A stretch of DNA of 64,000 nucleotides, from contig NZ_LT629733.1 of assembly GCF_900104785.1 (NCBI RefSeq), positions 714,501-778,500 of the forward strand. The letters are read 5' to 3'. Under the pieces are notes generated by a model, which searched no databases, was not told where the DNA came from, and saw only the letters and a program-made list of their open reading frames with translations. Both the position numbers and the translations under genes were made by a program. Of the stretch, positions 1-9,327 are shown one piece after another (the first letter of the stretch is position 1; every line of letters begins with the position of its first letter). This DNA comes from Formosa sp. Hel1_31_208 (GTDB lineage Bacteria > Bacteroidota > Bacteroidia > Flavobacteriales > Flavobacteriaceae).

Positions 1-452
1 ATCCTAAGGTGTTCGAGATGGCTTCAAGAGATCAAATGAAAGCCGGGATGGAACAAATGTTTAGTTCTCCCGATATGAAAATCGAATTTCTTAATAATGA
101 CATTACAAGCGTTAGCGATAAGAAAGAGGTTGAAGGTGTAACCTACGCAGCTGTTTACTATAACAGTAAAATGAAAATGACTTTTTTGTCTGAATTAGAT
201 AAACCAGAGGCAGATAAAAAAACGTTTATTGATTTTATGAAAGCTACTATGGATACACAATTTGGAGTCGAAAATGTTACCGCTGATGAGAAGACAATGT
301 CTCTAGTGATTAATATGGACGCTACCATGTTTGCTATCAAAGATCCAAAGTATAATGGTTGGAAATTTATCGGAAATGATGATGCTATGCAAATGCTAGT
401 AAATTCTATTATTCCTGAAAGCGTTCGAGCAGAATTATTAAAAAAGGAATAA
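1..452 (+). CDS. Hypothetical protein, 5' end outside the window
   Basis: The reading frame is open to the left edge (codons for Pro-Lys precede a GTG at 9), so this is probably the C-terminal ~150 residues of a longer protein rather than a complete gene. The visible part is charged and mixed alpha/beta, with motifs such as NNDITSVSDKK and YNSKMKMTF, and resembles small secreted hypothetical proteins of Flavobacteria. I cannot name a family. It ends 38 bases before the likely hemH start, so it may be cotranscribed with it. A GTG at 9 or ATG at 18 could be a real start if the gene is short. Confidence 0.6.
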   Translation, partial: PKVFEMASRDQMKAGMEQMFSSPDMKIEFLNNDITSVSDKKEVEGVTYAAVYYNSKMKMTFLSELDKPEADKKTFIDFMKATMDTQFGVENVTADEKTMSLVINMDATMFAIKDPKYNGWKFIGNDDAMQMLVNSIIPESVRAELLKKE

Positions 453-490
453 AATAAGTCGAAAGACCTATTTTAAAATTGCAAAAAAAT

Positions 491-1534
491 ATGAAAGGAG
501 TCTTACTTGTAAATTTAGGGTCGCCAGATTCGCCAGAACCTAAAGACGTTAAACGATATTTGGGAGAATTTTTAATGGATGAACGTGTCATTGATGTACC
601 ACAATGGGCACGAACCTTATTGGTTAAAGGTATTATCTTGAACACACGTCCAAAACAATCGGCCAAAGCTTATAAAAAAATATGGTGGGCCGAAGGGTCA
701 CCTTTAATTGTACTTTCTGAACGTTTACAAGACGGAATTCAAAAAGAAACTGAGGTTCCTGTTGCATTAGCTATGCGTTATGGTAGTATGACTATTAAAA
801 ACGGAATTCAAGAATTAGTAGATAAAGGTGTGGATGATATCTTTCTCATTCCCTTATATCCGCAGTTTGCTATGGCAACGACTGAGACTATTCTAGTACT
901 AGCAGAAGAAATTAGAGCAGTGCATTTTCCACAGGTAAAAATAACCGACTTAAAGCCGTTCTATAACCATCCAAAGTATATCGAAGTGCTTTCAAATTCT
1001 ATCGCTAAACATTTAGAAGGTAAGGATTACGAGCATTTATTATTCTCATATCATGGTATTCCAGAACGTCATATTAGAAAAAGTGATGTCACAAAATCTC
1101 ACTGCACACCTAGTGATAAAGTGGATTGCATTTGCTGTAAAACGCCATCACCAGCACACGAATTTTGCTATAAACACCAGTGTAAAGAAGTCACACGATT
1201 GGTTGGTGAAAAATTGAACATGACAGAAGGCACATTCTCAACGTCCTTCCAATCACGATTAGGTTTTGATCCATGGTTACAACCGTATACAGATCGTACA
1301 ATTGAACGTATGGGAAAAGAAGGCACCAAAAAAATGGCCATTGTCACACCAGCTTTTGTTAGTGACTGTCTAGAAACTTTAGAAGAAATTGCCATGGAGG
1401 GCGAAGAGATTTTTCACGAGATGGGAGGAAAAGAGTTTACAACTATACCATGTTTAAATGATGATCAGGAATTTGTCGATTTATTATCTCAATGGATTAA
1501 TGACTGGGCAATAGCTGAAACCGTTTCGGCATAA
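491..1534 (+). CDS. hemH: Ferrochelatase
   Basis: Inserts Fe(II) into protoporphyrin IX, the last step of protoporphyrin-dependent heme synthesis. The protein (347 aa from ATG 491; an in-frame TTG lies at 479) starts MKGVLLVNLGSPDSPEP, the usual family start, which is why I prefer 491. The metal-site histidine is seen in SYHGIPERH near residue 190 and the conserved acidic helix in ETLEEIAMEGEE near 300. Between them (about residues 205-230) is a Cys-rich segment with HC, DCICC, FC and QC, like the internal [2Fe-2S] ligands of some bacterial ferrochelatases. It overlaps the next gene by one base (TAATG). The protoporphyrinogen oxidase hemJ lies 4.5 kb downstream on the same strand. Confidence 0.95.
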   Translation: MKGVLLVNLGSPDSPEPKDVKRYLGEFLMDERVIDVPQWARTLLVKGIILNTRPKQSAKAYKKIWWAEGSPLIVLSERLQDGIQKETEVPVALAMRYGSMTIKNGIQELVDKGVDDIFLIPLYPQFAMATTETILVLAEEIRAVHFPQVKITDLKPFYNHPKYIEVLSNSIAKHLEGKDYEHLLFSYHGIPERHIRKSDVTKSHCTPSDKVDCICCKTPSPAHEFCYKHQCKEVTRLVGEKLNMTEGTFSTSFQSRLGFDPWLQPYTDRTIERMGKEGTKKMAIVTPAFVSDCLETLEEIAMEGEEIFHEMGGKEFTTIPCLNDDQEFVDLLSQWINDWAIAETVSA

Positions 1535-2886
1535 TGGCAAAACCCAGTACAAAAGATCTTGGTACGCAGCCAATTGGTAAATTACTAATTAAGCAAGCAG
1601 TTCCAGCATCTATTGGTATTTTGGTAATGTCACTCAACATACTTGTTGATACCATTTTTGTTGGACAATGGATTGGTGCCACAGCCATAGCAGCGATTAA
1701 CGTAGTGCTTCCAGTGTCCTTTTTTATTGCGGCGCTCGGAATGAGTATAGGTATTGGTGGCTCCTCAATTATCTCCAGAGCATTGGGAGCCAATAATGAG
1801 ACGAAGGCCTTTCAAACTTTCGGTAATCAAATAACACTAACACTGCTCTTCACCATATCTTTTGTTGTTCCCGGATTACTCTTTGTGGATGATATTATTC
1901 CCGCTTTCGGTGGAAAAGGTGCAATCTTCGATCCTGCAAAAATTTACTATACCATCGTGCTTTATGGAGTACCATTCTTAGCACTTTGTATGATGGGGAA
2001 TACCGTTATTAGAGCCGAAGGAAAGCCAAAATTCGCTATGTACGCAATGATGATTCCATCTGTTGGAAATTTGGTGTTAGATTATGTATTTATTAATCTT
2101 CTAGACTTCGGAATGGAAGGTGCTGCATGGGCTACAACAGGTTCATATATGTTGTGTTTGGCTTATATTGTTTGGTTCTTTTTATCAGACAAGTCGGAAT
2201 TAAAACTGACCAAATGTCAATTCAAACTTAGGCTTCCAATAGTCAAAGAAATTGGAGGGCTTGGCTCTGTGACATTGGCAAGACAAGCTGTTGTAAGTAT
2301 CACTTATCTTTTTATGAATAATATTTTATTTAATCTCGGTGGAGAAACCTCTGTCACGGCTTATGCTATAGTAGGTCGAATGCTTATGTTTGCTTTATTT
2401 CCAGTTTATGGTATTACTCAAGGATTTCTTCCTATTGCTGGATTTAATTATGGTGCCGAACAATATGATCGGGTAAGACTTACTATTTCTACGGCATTAA
2501 AATATGCTATTGGTTTAGCAACTATGGTGTTTATTATGTTAATGATTTTCCCAGAGTCTATTACACGTTTATTTACTACAGATGCCCAAGTCATAAAAGA
2601 AACACCACCTGCCATGCGCTGGGTGTTCGCCGCAACACCAATTATTGCGGTTCAACTCATAGGAGCCGCTTATTTTCAAGCGGTTGGAAAAGCGATTCCG
2701 GCATTGCTACTCACCTTAACTAGGCAAGGAATATTTTTTATTCCATTGATTTTTATTTTACCCCATTTCTACGGAGAATTAGGTGTATGGATGTCTTTCC
2801 CCATCGCTGATGTGCTGTCTACAATAGTTACCGCATTCTTTTTACACCGTGAAGTCAAGTTAAAATTGCTTAAGACTACTGCATAA
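1534..2886 (+). CDS. MATE family efflux transporter
   Basis: A 450-aa membrane protein with about 12 hydrophobic segments in two similar halves, the size and layout of the multidrug and toxin extrusion (MATE) family of Na+- or H+-driven exporters. The N-terminus has GTQPIGKLLIKQAVPASIG and NILVDTIFVGQWIG, the typical first-helix region. The second half carries VTAYAIVGRMLMF and QGFLPIAGFNYGA, also usual for MATE proteins of the VmrA/NorM-like bacterial branch. The start codon overlaps the hemH stop (TAATG), so translation is likely coupled. The substrate cannot be told from the sequence. Confidence 0.9.
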   Translation: MAKPSTKDLGTQPIGKLLIKQAVPASIGILVMSLNILVDTIFVGQWIGATAIAAINVVLPVSFFIAALGMSIGIGGSSIISRALGANNETKAFQTFGNQITLTLLFTISFVVPGLLFVDDIIPAFGGKGAIFDPAKIYYTIVLYGVPFLALCMMGNTVIRAEGKPKFAMYAMMIPSVGNLVLDYVFINLLDFGMEGAAWATTGSYMLCLAYIVWFFLSDKSELKLTKCQFKLRLPIVKEIGGLGSVTLARQAVVSITYLFMNNILFNLGGETSVTAYAIVGRMLMFALFPVYGITQGFLPIAGFNYGAEQYDRVRLTISTALKYAIGLATMVFIMLMIFPESITRLFTTDAQVIKETPPAMRWVFAATPIIAVQLIGAAYFQAVGKAIPALLLTLTRQGIFFIPLIFILPHFYGELGVWMSFPIADVLSTIVTAFFLHREVKLKLLKTTA

Positions 2887-2935
2887 TATTTTTATAATGC
2901 TTATTTTTAAAGCTAGTAATAAAACCATCCAAAAC

Positions 2936-5900
2936 ATGAGACAAATCACTACACTCTTATGCCTTTTTCTAATCGGAAATATGGCACAAATTGACGCACA
3001 ATCTTTTGATGAATCCCAGTATGATGCACTCGAGTATCGCTTGTTAGGCCCTTTTAGAGGCGGTCGAAGTGCCGCTGTAACTGGAGTTCCAAACCAGCCT
3101 AACCTCTATTACTTTGGTTCTACAGGCGGTGGTATTTGGAAAACTTTAGATGGCGGACGCACTTGGGATAACATTTCAGACGGATTTTTCGGCGGAAGTA
3201 TTGGTGCAATTACAGTAGCTAAAAGTGATCCTAATGTCATTTATGTAGGAGGTGGGGAAAAAACTGTTCGTGGAAATGTATCGTCTGGTTATGGTTTATG
3301 GAAAAGCGTTGATGCTGGAAAAACATGGACCTCAGCGGGATTAAAAAACTCAAGACATGTACCGAGAATTGCAGTCGATCCCACGAATCATAATATCGTA
3401 TACGCAGGTGTTTTAGGAAATATCTATAAACCTACCCAAGAGCGCGGTGTTTATAAAAGTACTGATGGAGGTAAAACGTGGAAGAAAACCTTATTTTCTA
3501 ATGAACATGCGGGAGTTGTTGATTTATTAATCGACCCAACAAATCCAAGAATAGTATACGCTTCAACATGGCGTGTGCAACGTACACCATATAGTTTAAG
3601 TTCAGGGGGTGAAGGTTCAGCTTTATGGAAAAGTACCGATAGAGGTGAAACTTGGACAGAAATTTCGACCAATAAGGGATTTCCTGAGGGGACAATAGGC
3701 ATTATTGGAGTTACAGTTTCACCCGTAAACAGTCAACGTGTATGGGCAATTGTAGAAAATAAAGACAAAGGTGGTTTGTATCGCAGTGATGATGGCGGAG
3801 ACACATGGAATCAAGTCAATAGTGAGCGTAAATTACGTCAGCGTGCATGGTATTATACGAGATTGTATGCAGATACAAAAGATGCCGATGTGGTGTATGT
3901 ATTAAATGTTCGATATCATAAAAGTACCGATGGTGGTAAATCTTTCAGTACTTATAATGCGCCTCATGGTGATCATCACGATTTATGGATTGCACCTGAA
4001 AACCCTAACCGAATGATTATTGGAGATGATGGGGGTGCTCAAGTCACATATGATGGTGGTGAAACATGGAGCACCTATCATAATCAACCTACTTCACAGT
4101 TTTATCGTGTAACGACAGATAATCATTTCCCATACCGTATTTATGCAGCTCAGCAAGATAATTCAACCGTAAGAATTCCACATAGAACCGATGGGTTTTC
4201 GATTTCTGAAGATGATTGGGAAAGTACAGCAGGAGGAGAATCTGCTCATATCGCAATAGATCCCGAAGACAATGATATTGTTTACGGCGGAAGTTACGAC
4301 GGCTATTTGACGCGAGTCAATCATAAACGTGGAACGGTTAGAGCTATTAACGTTTGGCCAGATAACCCTATGGGTCATGGTGCTGAAGGGATGAAATACC
4401 GATTCCAATGGAATTTCCCTATTATCTTTTCAAAGCACAATCCGGATCGTTTATATACGTTTTCGCAACACGTTCATGTGACTGAAAATGAAGGTCAATC
4501 TTGGAAAATTATTAGTCCGGATTTAACAAGAAATGATCCTGAAAAACAAAAATCTTCTGGAGGACCAATCACACAAGATAATACATCTGTTGAATATTAC
4601 TGTACGATTTTTGCGGCACAAGAATCCCCAATTACTGAAGGTTTACTTTGGGTTGGTAGTGATGACGGATTGATACATGTTACAAAAGATGGTGGGCAAA
4701 ATTGGGAGAACGTGACCCCTAAGGGGATGCCTGAATGGATGATGATAAATAGCATTGAACCAAGTGCTTTTGATGCAGGAACTTGCTATGTGGCTGGGAC
4801 AAAATACAAAACAGGAGACTTTAATCCTTATCTATATAAAACAACTGATTATGGTAAAACTTGGACGAAAATCACTAACGGCATTAATGCGGAACACTTT
4901 ACTAGAGTCTTACGCGAAGATCCAAAACAAAAAGGATTGCTTTATGCAGGAACAGAAACAGGGATGTATATATCTTTTAATGACGGAAAGAACTGGAGCC
5001 CATTTCAACTGAACCTTCCAATTGTTCCAATAACCGATTTAGCGATTAAGGATAACAATCTTATCGTAGCTACACAAGGGAGAAGCCTTTGGATTATTGA
5101 TGATTTAACGGTATTACATCAGTTATATGCATCCAATTCTGAAGGGGATAAACTTTTCAAACCAAAAGACACCTACCGGATGGATGGAGGATCTAGAAAA
5201 GGGAGTAAAACCAACGGTGTAAATCACCCGAGTGGTGTGATTACTTATTTCAATTTAAATAATTATGATGCTGAAAAAGATGAAGTGTCACTGACTTATT
5301 TTGATACTAAAGGTGACACTATAAAAACCTATTCCACTAAAAATAAAAAGAAAGACAAATTAGAGGTGAAAAAAGGGATGAACCAGTTTGTTTGGAATAT
5401 GACTTATGATGGGGCTGAACGATTAGATGGAATGATCTTATGGTGGGCAAGTTTAAGTGGCCCTAAAGCAATTCCAGGAACCTATAAAGTACATTTAAAT
5501 GTGAATGGAAATGCCAAACCACAATCGTTTAATATACTAGCAGACCCAAGGGCAGAAAGCAGCTTAGCTGACATGCAAAAACAATTTGACTTCATTAAAG
5601 ATGTTAATAAGACAATGGATGATGCACACAAATCCATTAAGAAAATACGAAATATTAAAAAGCAACTGACCGCTTTTGAAACACAATACAAAGACAATGA
5701 CAATGTAAAGGAGCTTCTTGAGAAATCAAAAACACTTAAAGAGGAGTTTACAAAAATTGAAGAGGCCTTATATCAAACTAAAAACCGAAGTGGCCAAGAC
5801 CCGCTGAATTTCCCAATTCGATTGACGAATAAGTTAGGGCATTTAAATGCCTTGGTTGGGATGGGAGATTTTGGGCCAACCGATCAAGATATACTTGTAA

Positions 5901-6028
5901 AAGAGGAATTAACAACTCAAATTAAAGTACAGTTAGATGCTTTTAATCAATTGATAAGTGATGAGATTAGTGCGTTTAATGCAGCCTTCAATACAATGCA
6001 ATTAAATTATTTATTTGTAGAGGATTAA
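2936..6028 (+). CDS. Secreted Asp-box (VPS10/sortilin-like) propeller protein
   Basis: A 1030-aa exported protein. ATG 2936 gives a clean signal peptide (MRQITTLLCLFLIGNMAQIDAQS); a more upstream ATG at 2897 would spoil it. From about residue 30 to 760 there are at least nine Asp-box (BNR-like) motifs such as DGGRTWDN, TDGGKTWKK, DDGGDTWNQ, YDGGETWST and TDYGKTWTK, which mark beta-propeller blades of the VPS10/sortilin-related glycosidase-like group. Residues about 880-960 are Lys/Glu-rich and helical (possible coiled coil). There is no recognisable type IX secretion domain at the C-terminus (ends NYLFVED). Homologues are common and often abundant in Flavobacteria, but enzymatic activity is unproven. 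Stop and next start overlap by one base. Confidence 0.85.
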   Translation: MRQITTLLCLFLIGNMAQIDAQSFDESQYDALEYRLLGPFRGGRSAAVTGVPNQPNLYYFGSTGGGIWKTLDGGRTWDNISDGFFGGSIGAITVAKSDPNVIYVGGGEKTVRGNVSSGYGLWKSVDAGKTWTSAGLKNSRHVPRIAVDPTNHNIVYAGVLGNIYKPTQERGVYKSTDGGKTWKKTLFSNEHAGVVDLLIDPTNPRIVYASTWRVQRTPYSLSSGGEGSALWKSTDRGETWTEISTNKGFPEGTIGIIGVTVSPVNSQRVWAIVENKDKGGLYRSDDGGDTWNQVNSERKLRQRAWYYTRLYADTKDADVVYVLNVRYHKSTDGGKSFSTYNAPHGDHHDLWIAPENPNRMIIGDDGGAQVTYDGGETWSTYHNQPTSQFYRVTTDNHFPYRIYAAQQDNSTVRIPHRTDGFSISEDDWESTAGGESAHIAIDPEDNDIVYGGSYDGYLTRVNHKRGTVRAINVWPDNPMGHGAEGMKYRFQWNFPIIFSKHNPDRLYTFSQHVHVTENEGQSWKIISPDLTRNDPEKQKSSGGPITQDNTSVEYYCTIFAAQESPITEGLLWVGSDDGLIHVTKDGGQNWENVTPKGMPEWMMINSIEPSAFDAGTCYVAGTKYKTGDFNPYLYKTTDYGKTWTKITNGINAEHFTRVLREDPKQKGLLYAGTETGMYISFNDGKNWSPFQLNLPIVPITDLAIKDNNLIVATQGRSLWIIDDLTVLHQLYASNSEGDKLFKPKDTYRMDGGSRKGSKTNGVNHPSGVITYFNLNNYDAEKDEVSLTYFDTKGDTIKTYSTKNKKKDKLEVKKGMNQFVWNMTYDGAERLDGMILWWASLSGPKAIPGTYKVHLNVNGNAKPQSFNILADPRAESSLADMQKQFDFIKDVNKTMDDAHKSIKKIRNIKKQLTAFETQYKDNDNVKELLEKSKTLKEEFTKIEEALYQTKNRSGQDPLNFPIRLTNKLGHLNALVGMGDFGPTDQDILVKEELTTQIKVQLDAFNQLISDEISAFNAAFNTMQLNYLFVED

Positions 6029-6576
6029 TGGAGTATTATAATTTTATAAAAGCCTTACATCTGATTTTTATTGTGACCTGGTTTGCTGGATTATTCTATA
6101 TTCCTAGGTTATTTGTGTATCAAATAGAAGCCTATCATAAACCTTCTCCTGACAAAGAAATTTTGGGAGCTCAGCTTAAGCTGATGGCGAAACGCCTCTG
6201 GAATATTATTACATGGCCTTCTGCAATATTAGCAACAATTTTTGGTGTATGGTTACTAATACTAAATCCATATTTGTTCAATCAACCTTGGATGCATGTG
6301 AAGTTAACCTTTGTTGTTGTATTACTAATATACCATCTTAAAACACATGTGTATTACAAGCAACTACAGCATGATGAAGTAAAGAAAACATCAAATTTCA
6401 TGAGACTTTGGAATGAAGGCGCCACTTTTATTTTATTTGCAGTTATCTTCTTGGTTATTCTAAAAAACGCGTTTAATTGGATCTTTGGAGTGATTGGGAT
6501 TATAGTACTTGGCATATTAATTATGCTAGGTTTTAAAGTTTATAAAAATATGAGGAGTAAAAACCCGAATGTATAG
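6028..6576 (+). CDS. hemJ: Protoporphyrinogen IX oxidase, HemJ/CopD family
   Basis: A 182-aa membrane protein with four to five hydrophobic segments. It carries the HemJ hallmarks: a His in the first helix (KALHLIFIVTWFAGLFY, His11) and a Lys at the start of a later helix (MHVKLTFVVVLLIYH, about Lys92). Both are conserved and needed in studied HemJ proteins. HemJ oxidises protoporphyrinogen IX to protoporphyrin IX in organisms lacking HemG/HemY, the step just before ferrochelatase, and hemH lies upstream in the same run of genes. The C-terminus has an extra hydrophobic helix (about 150-170) beyond the minimal family length. ATG overlaps the preceding stop by one base (TAATG). Confidence 0.88.
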   Translation: MEYYNFIKALHLIFIVTWFAGLFYIPRLFVYQIEAYHKPSPDKEILGAQLKLMAKRLWNIITWPSAILATIFGVWLLILNPYLFNQPWMHVKLTFVVVLLIYHLKTHVYYKQLQHDEVKKTSNFMRLWNEGATFILFAVIFLVILKNAFNWIFGVIGIIVLGILIMLGFKVYKNMRSKNPNV

Positions 6577-6620
6577 ATTGGCTTAATTATTGTTACATTC
6601 ATTGAACTATAAAAGAATTG

Positions 6621-8075
6621 ATGAGGTTAAAAAAACTGTCTTTACGAGTTCGTATATTTTTCGCTATGATTTTACTGGTGCTTATTGCATCTGTATTGAT
6701 TGCTGGTGTAACAATTTATCAGTATAACGAAGAGGCCAGAGACTATCATAAAGAACGCTTAGAGCGCAAGGAAAAAGCGATTATAAGTGATATCAACTAT
6801 GTGATTAAGGAAACCACTTATCCAGTAGAAACAGAGAAAGTACCCTTAATTTTTAAAGATGAAATCTATCGCATTGCAGAGATTCACAGCTTAAGGATTA
6901 ATTTGTATGATATGGAGGGCTCATTACTTATAACCTCTAAAGCTAGTTTTACTAGTGATTCTTTATATCAGTGCATTGATACAGACGTATTAAATGCTAT
7001 TTCGAATACAGCCGAACACAGATATGTTATTAAGAACAGAAAAAACGGAGAGACATTTCAGTCGTCTTATACCTTTATTTTGGATGCAAAATCTAAACCG
7101 TTAGCGATTTTGAACTTACCTTATTTAGAGAATGATGATTTTTTAAATAAAGAACTCAATGAGTTTCTTGAGCGTTTGGGTTATGCTTATGTGTTTATGA
7201 TGCTAATTGCAATTGTATTAGCACTATTACTCTCAAAATATATTACAAGCACACTTAAAACGATAGCTGATAAAATTAATGAGACGCGTCTTGAAAAGCG
7301 CAACAAAAAAATAGATATTGCTTCCTCAAGTGAAGAGATTTCAACATTAGTGAATTCATACAATAGTATGATTGATGAATTAGAAGAGAGTGCTGTACAG
7401 CTTGCGACTAGCGAACGTGAACAAGCCTGGCGGGAAATGGCGAAACAAGTAGCGCATGAAATTAAAAACCCGTTAACGCCAATGCGCCTCAGTGTTCAGA
7501 GTTTTCAACGCAAATTTAATCCAGAGGATGAGAACATCTATCAAAAAGTAGATGAGTATAGTAATACACTCATTCAGCAGATTGACACCATGAGTTCTAT
7601 TGCATCGGCTTTTTCAAATTTTGCTAAAATGCCTGCGCAACAAAATGAATCTTTGAATGTGACTAACATTGTCAAATTGGCTTTGGATATTTTTAGTGAA
7701 GATTATATTGTGTTTATATCAGAAGACGACCAAGTGATGGCAAATTTTGATCGTACACAACTTATTCGCGTAGTCACTAATTTGGTTAAAAATGGCATAC
7801 AAGCTATTCCAAGTGATAAGGAAACTCCTAAAATAGAGGTCAAGGTGATGTCTGAAGGCGATATGGTAAAAATCACCGTTGAAGATAATGGTATAGGTAT
7901 TACTAAAGAAAATGAAAGTAAGATTTTTGAACCAAAGTTTACAACCAAAACCAGTGGAATGGGATTGGGTCTTGCCATGGTAAAAAATATTGTGGAAACT
8001 TATAAAGGAAATATTACCTTTACATCTCAACAAGACGTTGGAACCACTTTTATAGTGACATTTCCGAAGATTTAA
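6621..8075 (+). CDS. Membrane sensor histidine kinase (NtrY-like)
   Basis: A 484-aa kinase. Order: TM helix about 10-32, an extracytoplasmic sensor of about 155 residues, second TM near 188-208 (VFMMLIAIVLALLLSKYI), HAMP linker, HisKA with the H-box VAHEIKNPLTPMRLSVQ (phospho-His near residue 279), and HATPase with N-box VVTNLVKNGIQA, G1 VEDNGIGI and G2 GMGLGLAMVKNIVE. The KNPLTPMRLS form of the H-box is typical of NtrY-type kinases. A TTG at 6618 is also in frame, but ATG 6621 is preferred. No response regulator gene is adjacent on either side, so it is an orphan kinase here. Confidence 0.9.
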   Translation: MRLKKLSLRVRIFFAMILLVLIASVLIAGVTIYQYNEEARDYHKERLERKEKAIISDINYVIKETTYPVETEKVPLIFKDEIYRIAEIHSLRINLYDMEGSLLITSKASFTSDSLYQCIDTDVLNAISNTAEHRYVIKNRKNGETFQSSYTFILDAKSKPLAILNLPYLENDDFLNKELNEFLERLGYAYVFMMLIAIVLALLLSKYITSTLKTIADKINETRLEKRNKKIDIASSSEEISTLVNSYNSMIDELEESAVQLATSEREQAWREMAKQVAHEIKNPLTPMRLSVQSFQRKFNPEDENIYQKVDEYSNTLIQQIDTMSSIASAFSNFAKMPAQQNESLNVTNIVKLALDIFSEDYIVFISEDDQVMANFDRTQLIRVVTNLVKNGIQAIPSDKETPKIEVKVMSEGDMVKITVEDNGIGITKENESKIFEPKFTTKTSGMGLGLAMVKNIVETYKGNITFTSQQDVGTTFIVTFPKI

Positions 8076-8089
8076 TAAAATTACAGACA

Positions 8090-8872
8090 ATGAGCTATCA
8101 AAATATTTTAACATCTACAACTAATGGTATTACCACCATTACTATAAACAGACCAAGTAAATTAAATGCCTTAAATAAAGCAACTATTCAAGAACTACAT
8201 GAGGCCCTCAAGAATGCAAACAAGAGTAAAGCCACTAAAGTTATTATTTTAACAGGTAGTGGTGAAAAGGCTTTTGTTGCGGGAGCTGACATTAGTGAAT
8301 TTGCCGATTTTGACGTTGAAAACGGTGGTAAGTTAGCGGCTAAAGGTCAGAAGTTATTATTTGATTATATTGAAAACTTATCGACTCCAGTTATTGCTGC
8401 AGTGAACGGTTTTGCTTTAGGTGGTGGCTTGGAATTAGCAATGGCCTGTCATTTTAGAATTGCTAGTACAAATGCAAAAATGGGATTACCAGAAGTTTCT
8501 CTTGGTGTGATTCCAGGTTATGGTGGTACACAGCGCTTACCACAACTCGTTGGCAAGGGTCGCGCTATGGAAATGGTCATGACAGCAGGAATGATTGATG
8601 CGAATCAAGCTTTGTCTTACGGATTAGTAAATCACGTTTCTACAGAAGAGGAGCTGATACCTCTAGTAGAAAAAATAGCTACTAAAATCATGCGTAATTC
8701 ATCTGTAGCCATAAAAGGAGCTATCAAAGCCGTTAATGCAAACTTTAAAGATGGTGTGAATGGTTATAAAACTGAAATCAAACAGTTTGGGAAATGCTTT
8801 GGAACCGAAGATTTTAAAGAAGGAACAACCGCTTTCCTTGAAAAGCGTAAGGCTGATTTCCCAGGGGAATAA
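8090..8872 (+). CDS. Enoyl-CoA hydratase/isomerase (crotonase) family protein
   Basis: A 260-aa crotonase. The oxyanion-hole and first catalytic Glu region is seen in AAVNGFALGGGLELAMACHF (about 101-120) and the second Glu in GLPEVSLGVIPGYGGTQRLP (about 130-149). Both catalytic glutamates of true hydratases (positions equivalent to Glu144 and Glu164 of rat mitochondrial crotonase) are present, so hydration of trans-2-enoyl-CoA in fatty acid or butyrate-type metabolism is likely. The gene begins 14 bases after the kinase stop. No other beta-oxidation genes are beside it, so the exact substrate chain length is open. Confidence 0.9.
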   Translation: MSYQNILTSTTNGITTITINRPSKLNALNKATIQELHEALKNANKSKATKVIILTGSGEKAFVAGADISEFADFDVENGGKLAAKGQKLLFDYIENLSTPVIAAVNGFALGGGLELAMACHFRIASTNAKMGLPEVSLGVIPGYGGTQRLPQLVGKGRAMEMVMTAGMIDANQALSYGLVNHVSTEEELIPLVEKIATKIMRNSSVAIKGAIKAVNANFKDGVNGYKTEIKQFGKCFGTEDFKEGTTAFLEKRKADFPGE

Positions 8873-8961
8873 ACCAATTAGATTTTCTGAATAAGGCACG
8901 GCACGGTCAAAACCGAAAGGTCATATTTTTGATTTGAGTTTTGTAGCTATGTTTGTGTTGA

Positions 8962-9072
8962 TTATATCTTCTCAATAGTTTTAAATAAAAAGTAAAACGG
9001 ACTGGTTAAAAGAAGGGCGGCTGCTATTATAGGACTCATCAAAATAAGTAATACTAAATATAATTTGGTCAT
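8962..9072 (-). CDS. Possible small membrane peptide, 36 aa
   Basis: In the long gap between the crotonase and the tRNA there is one short frame on the - strand with a good ATG at 9072. It reads MTKLYLVLLILMSPIIAAA and continues LLLTSPFYFLFKTIEKI. It would be a single-pass hydrophobic peptide with a positively charged C-terminal tail. The clean arrangement of polar start, hydrophobic core, Pro and basic tail is more protein-like than chance, but there is no strong ribosome-binding site and I recognise no family. The rest of the gap (8873-8961 and 9073-9290) shows nothing I can assign. Confidence 0.4.
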   Translation of the reverse strand: MTKLYLVLLILMSPIIAAALLLTSPFYFLFKTIEKI

Positions 9073-9290
9073 AACTTTAAATTTATGGATTTACCCAATA
9101 CATTTATCTGGTAAACCTACAATCAATAGCTTTTATATAAAACAAGAATTTTACCTAATATGTATTCAAAATTACCATACTTAAGTTGTGGTATATGTCT
9201 TTTGAAATTGCAGCCGGCAGCAATCAAAATGCTTGATCCTATTAATTTGGAGTAAAGAGACTGTATCTGTTATAAATGATCTTATTGCAC

Positions 9291-9319
9291 AAAAAAACCC
9301 AACACTTTGGTGTTGGGTT
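9291..9319 (-). terminator. Rho-independent terminator after tRNA-Asn
   Basis: A 10-bp stem (9296-9305 pairs with 9310-9319; core CCCAACAC/GTGTTGGG) with a 4-base loop, followed on the - strand by a run of T (the A7 at 9291-9297 on the + strand). It lies directly downstream of the tRNA in its reading direction. Confidence 0.8.
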
Positions 9320-9327
9320 GTATTTTG

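Noticed and set aside
4755..5012. Second-frame + strand segment inside the Asp-box gene
   Set aside because: It overlaps continuous Asp-box repeats of the main frame, so a frameshift or nested gene is not supported.
7719..8114. Open frame of 131 codons on the - strand over the kinase HATPase domain
   Set aside because: It lies antisense to conserved kinase motifs and has no protein-like pattern.
8895..8912. Short GCACGGCACGG repeat after the crotonase gene
   Set aside because: It is a single six-base duplication with no structure around it.
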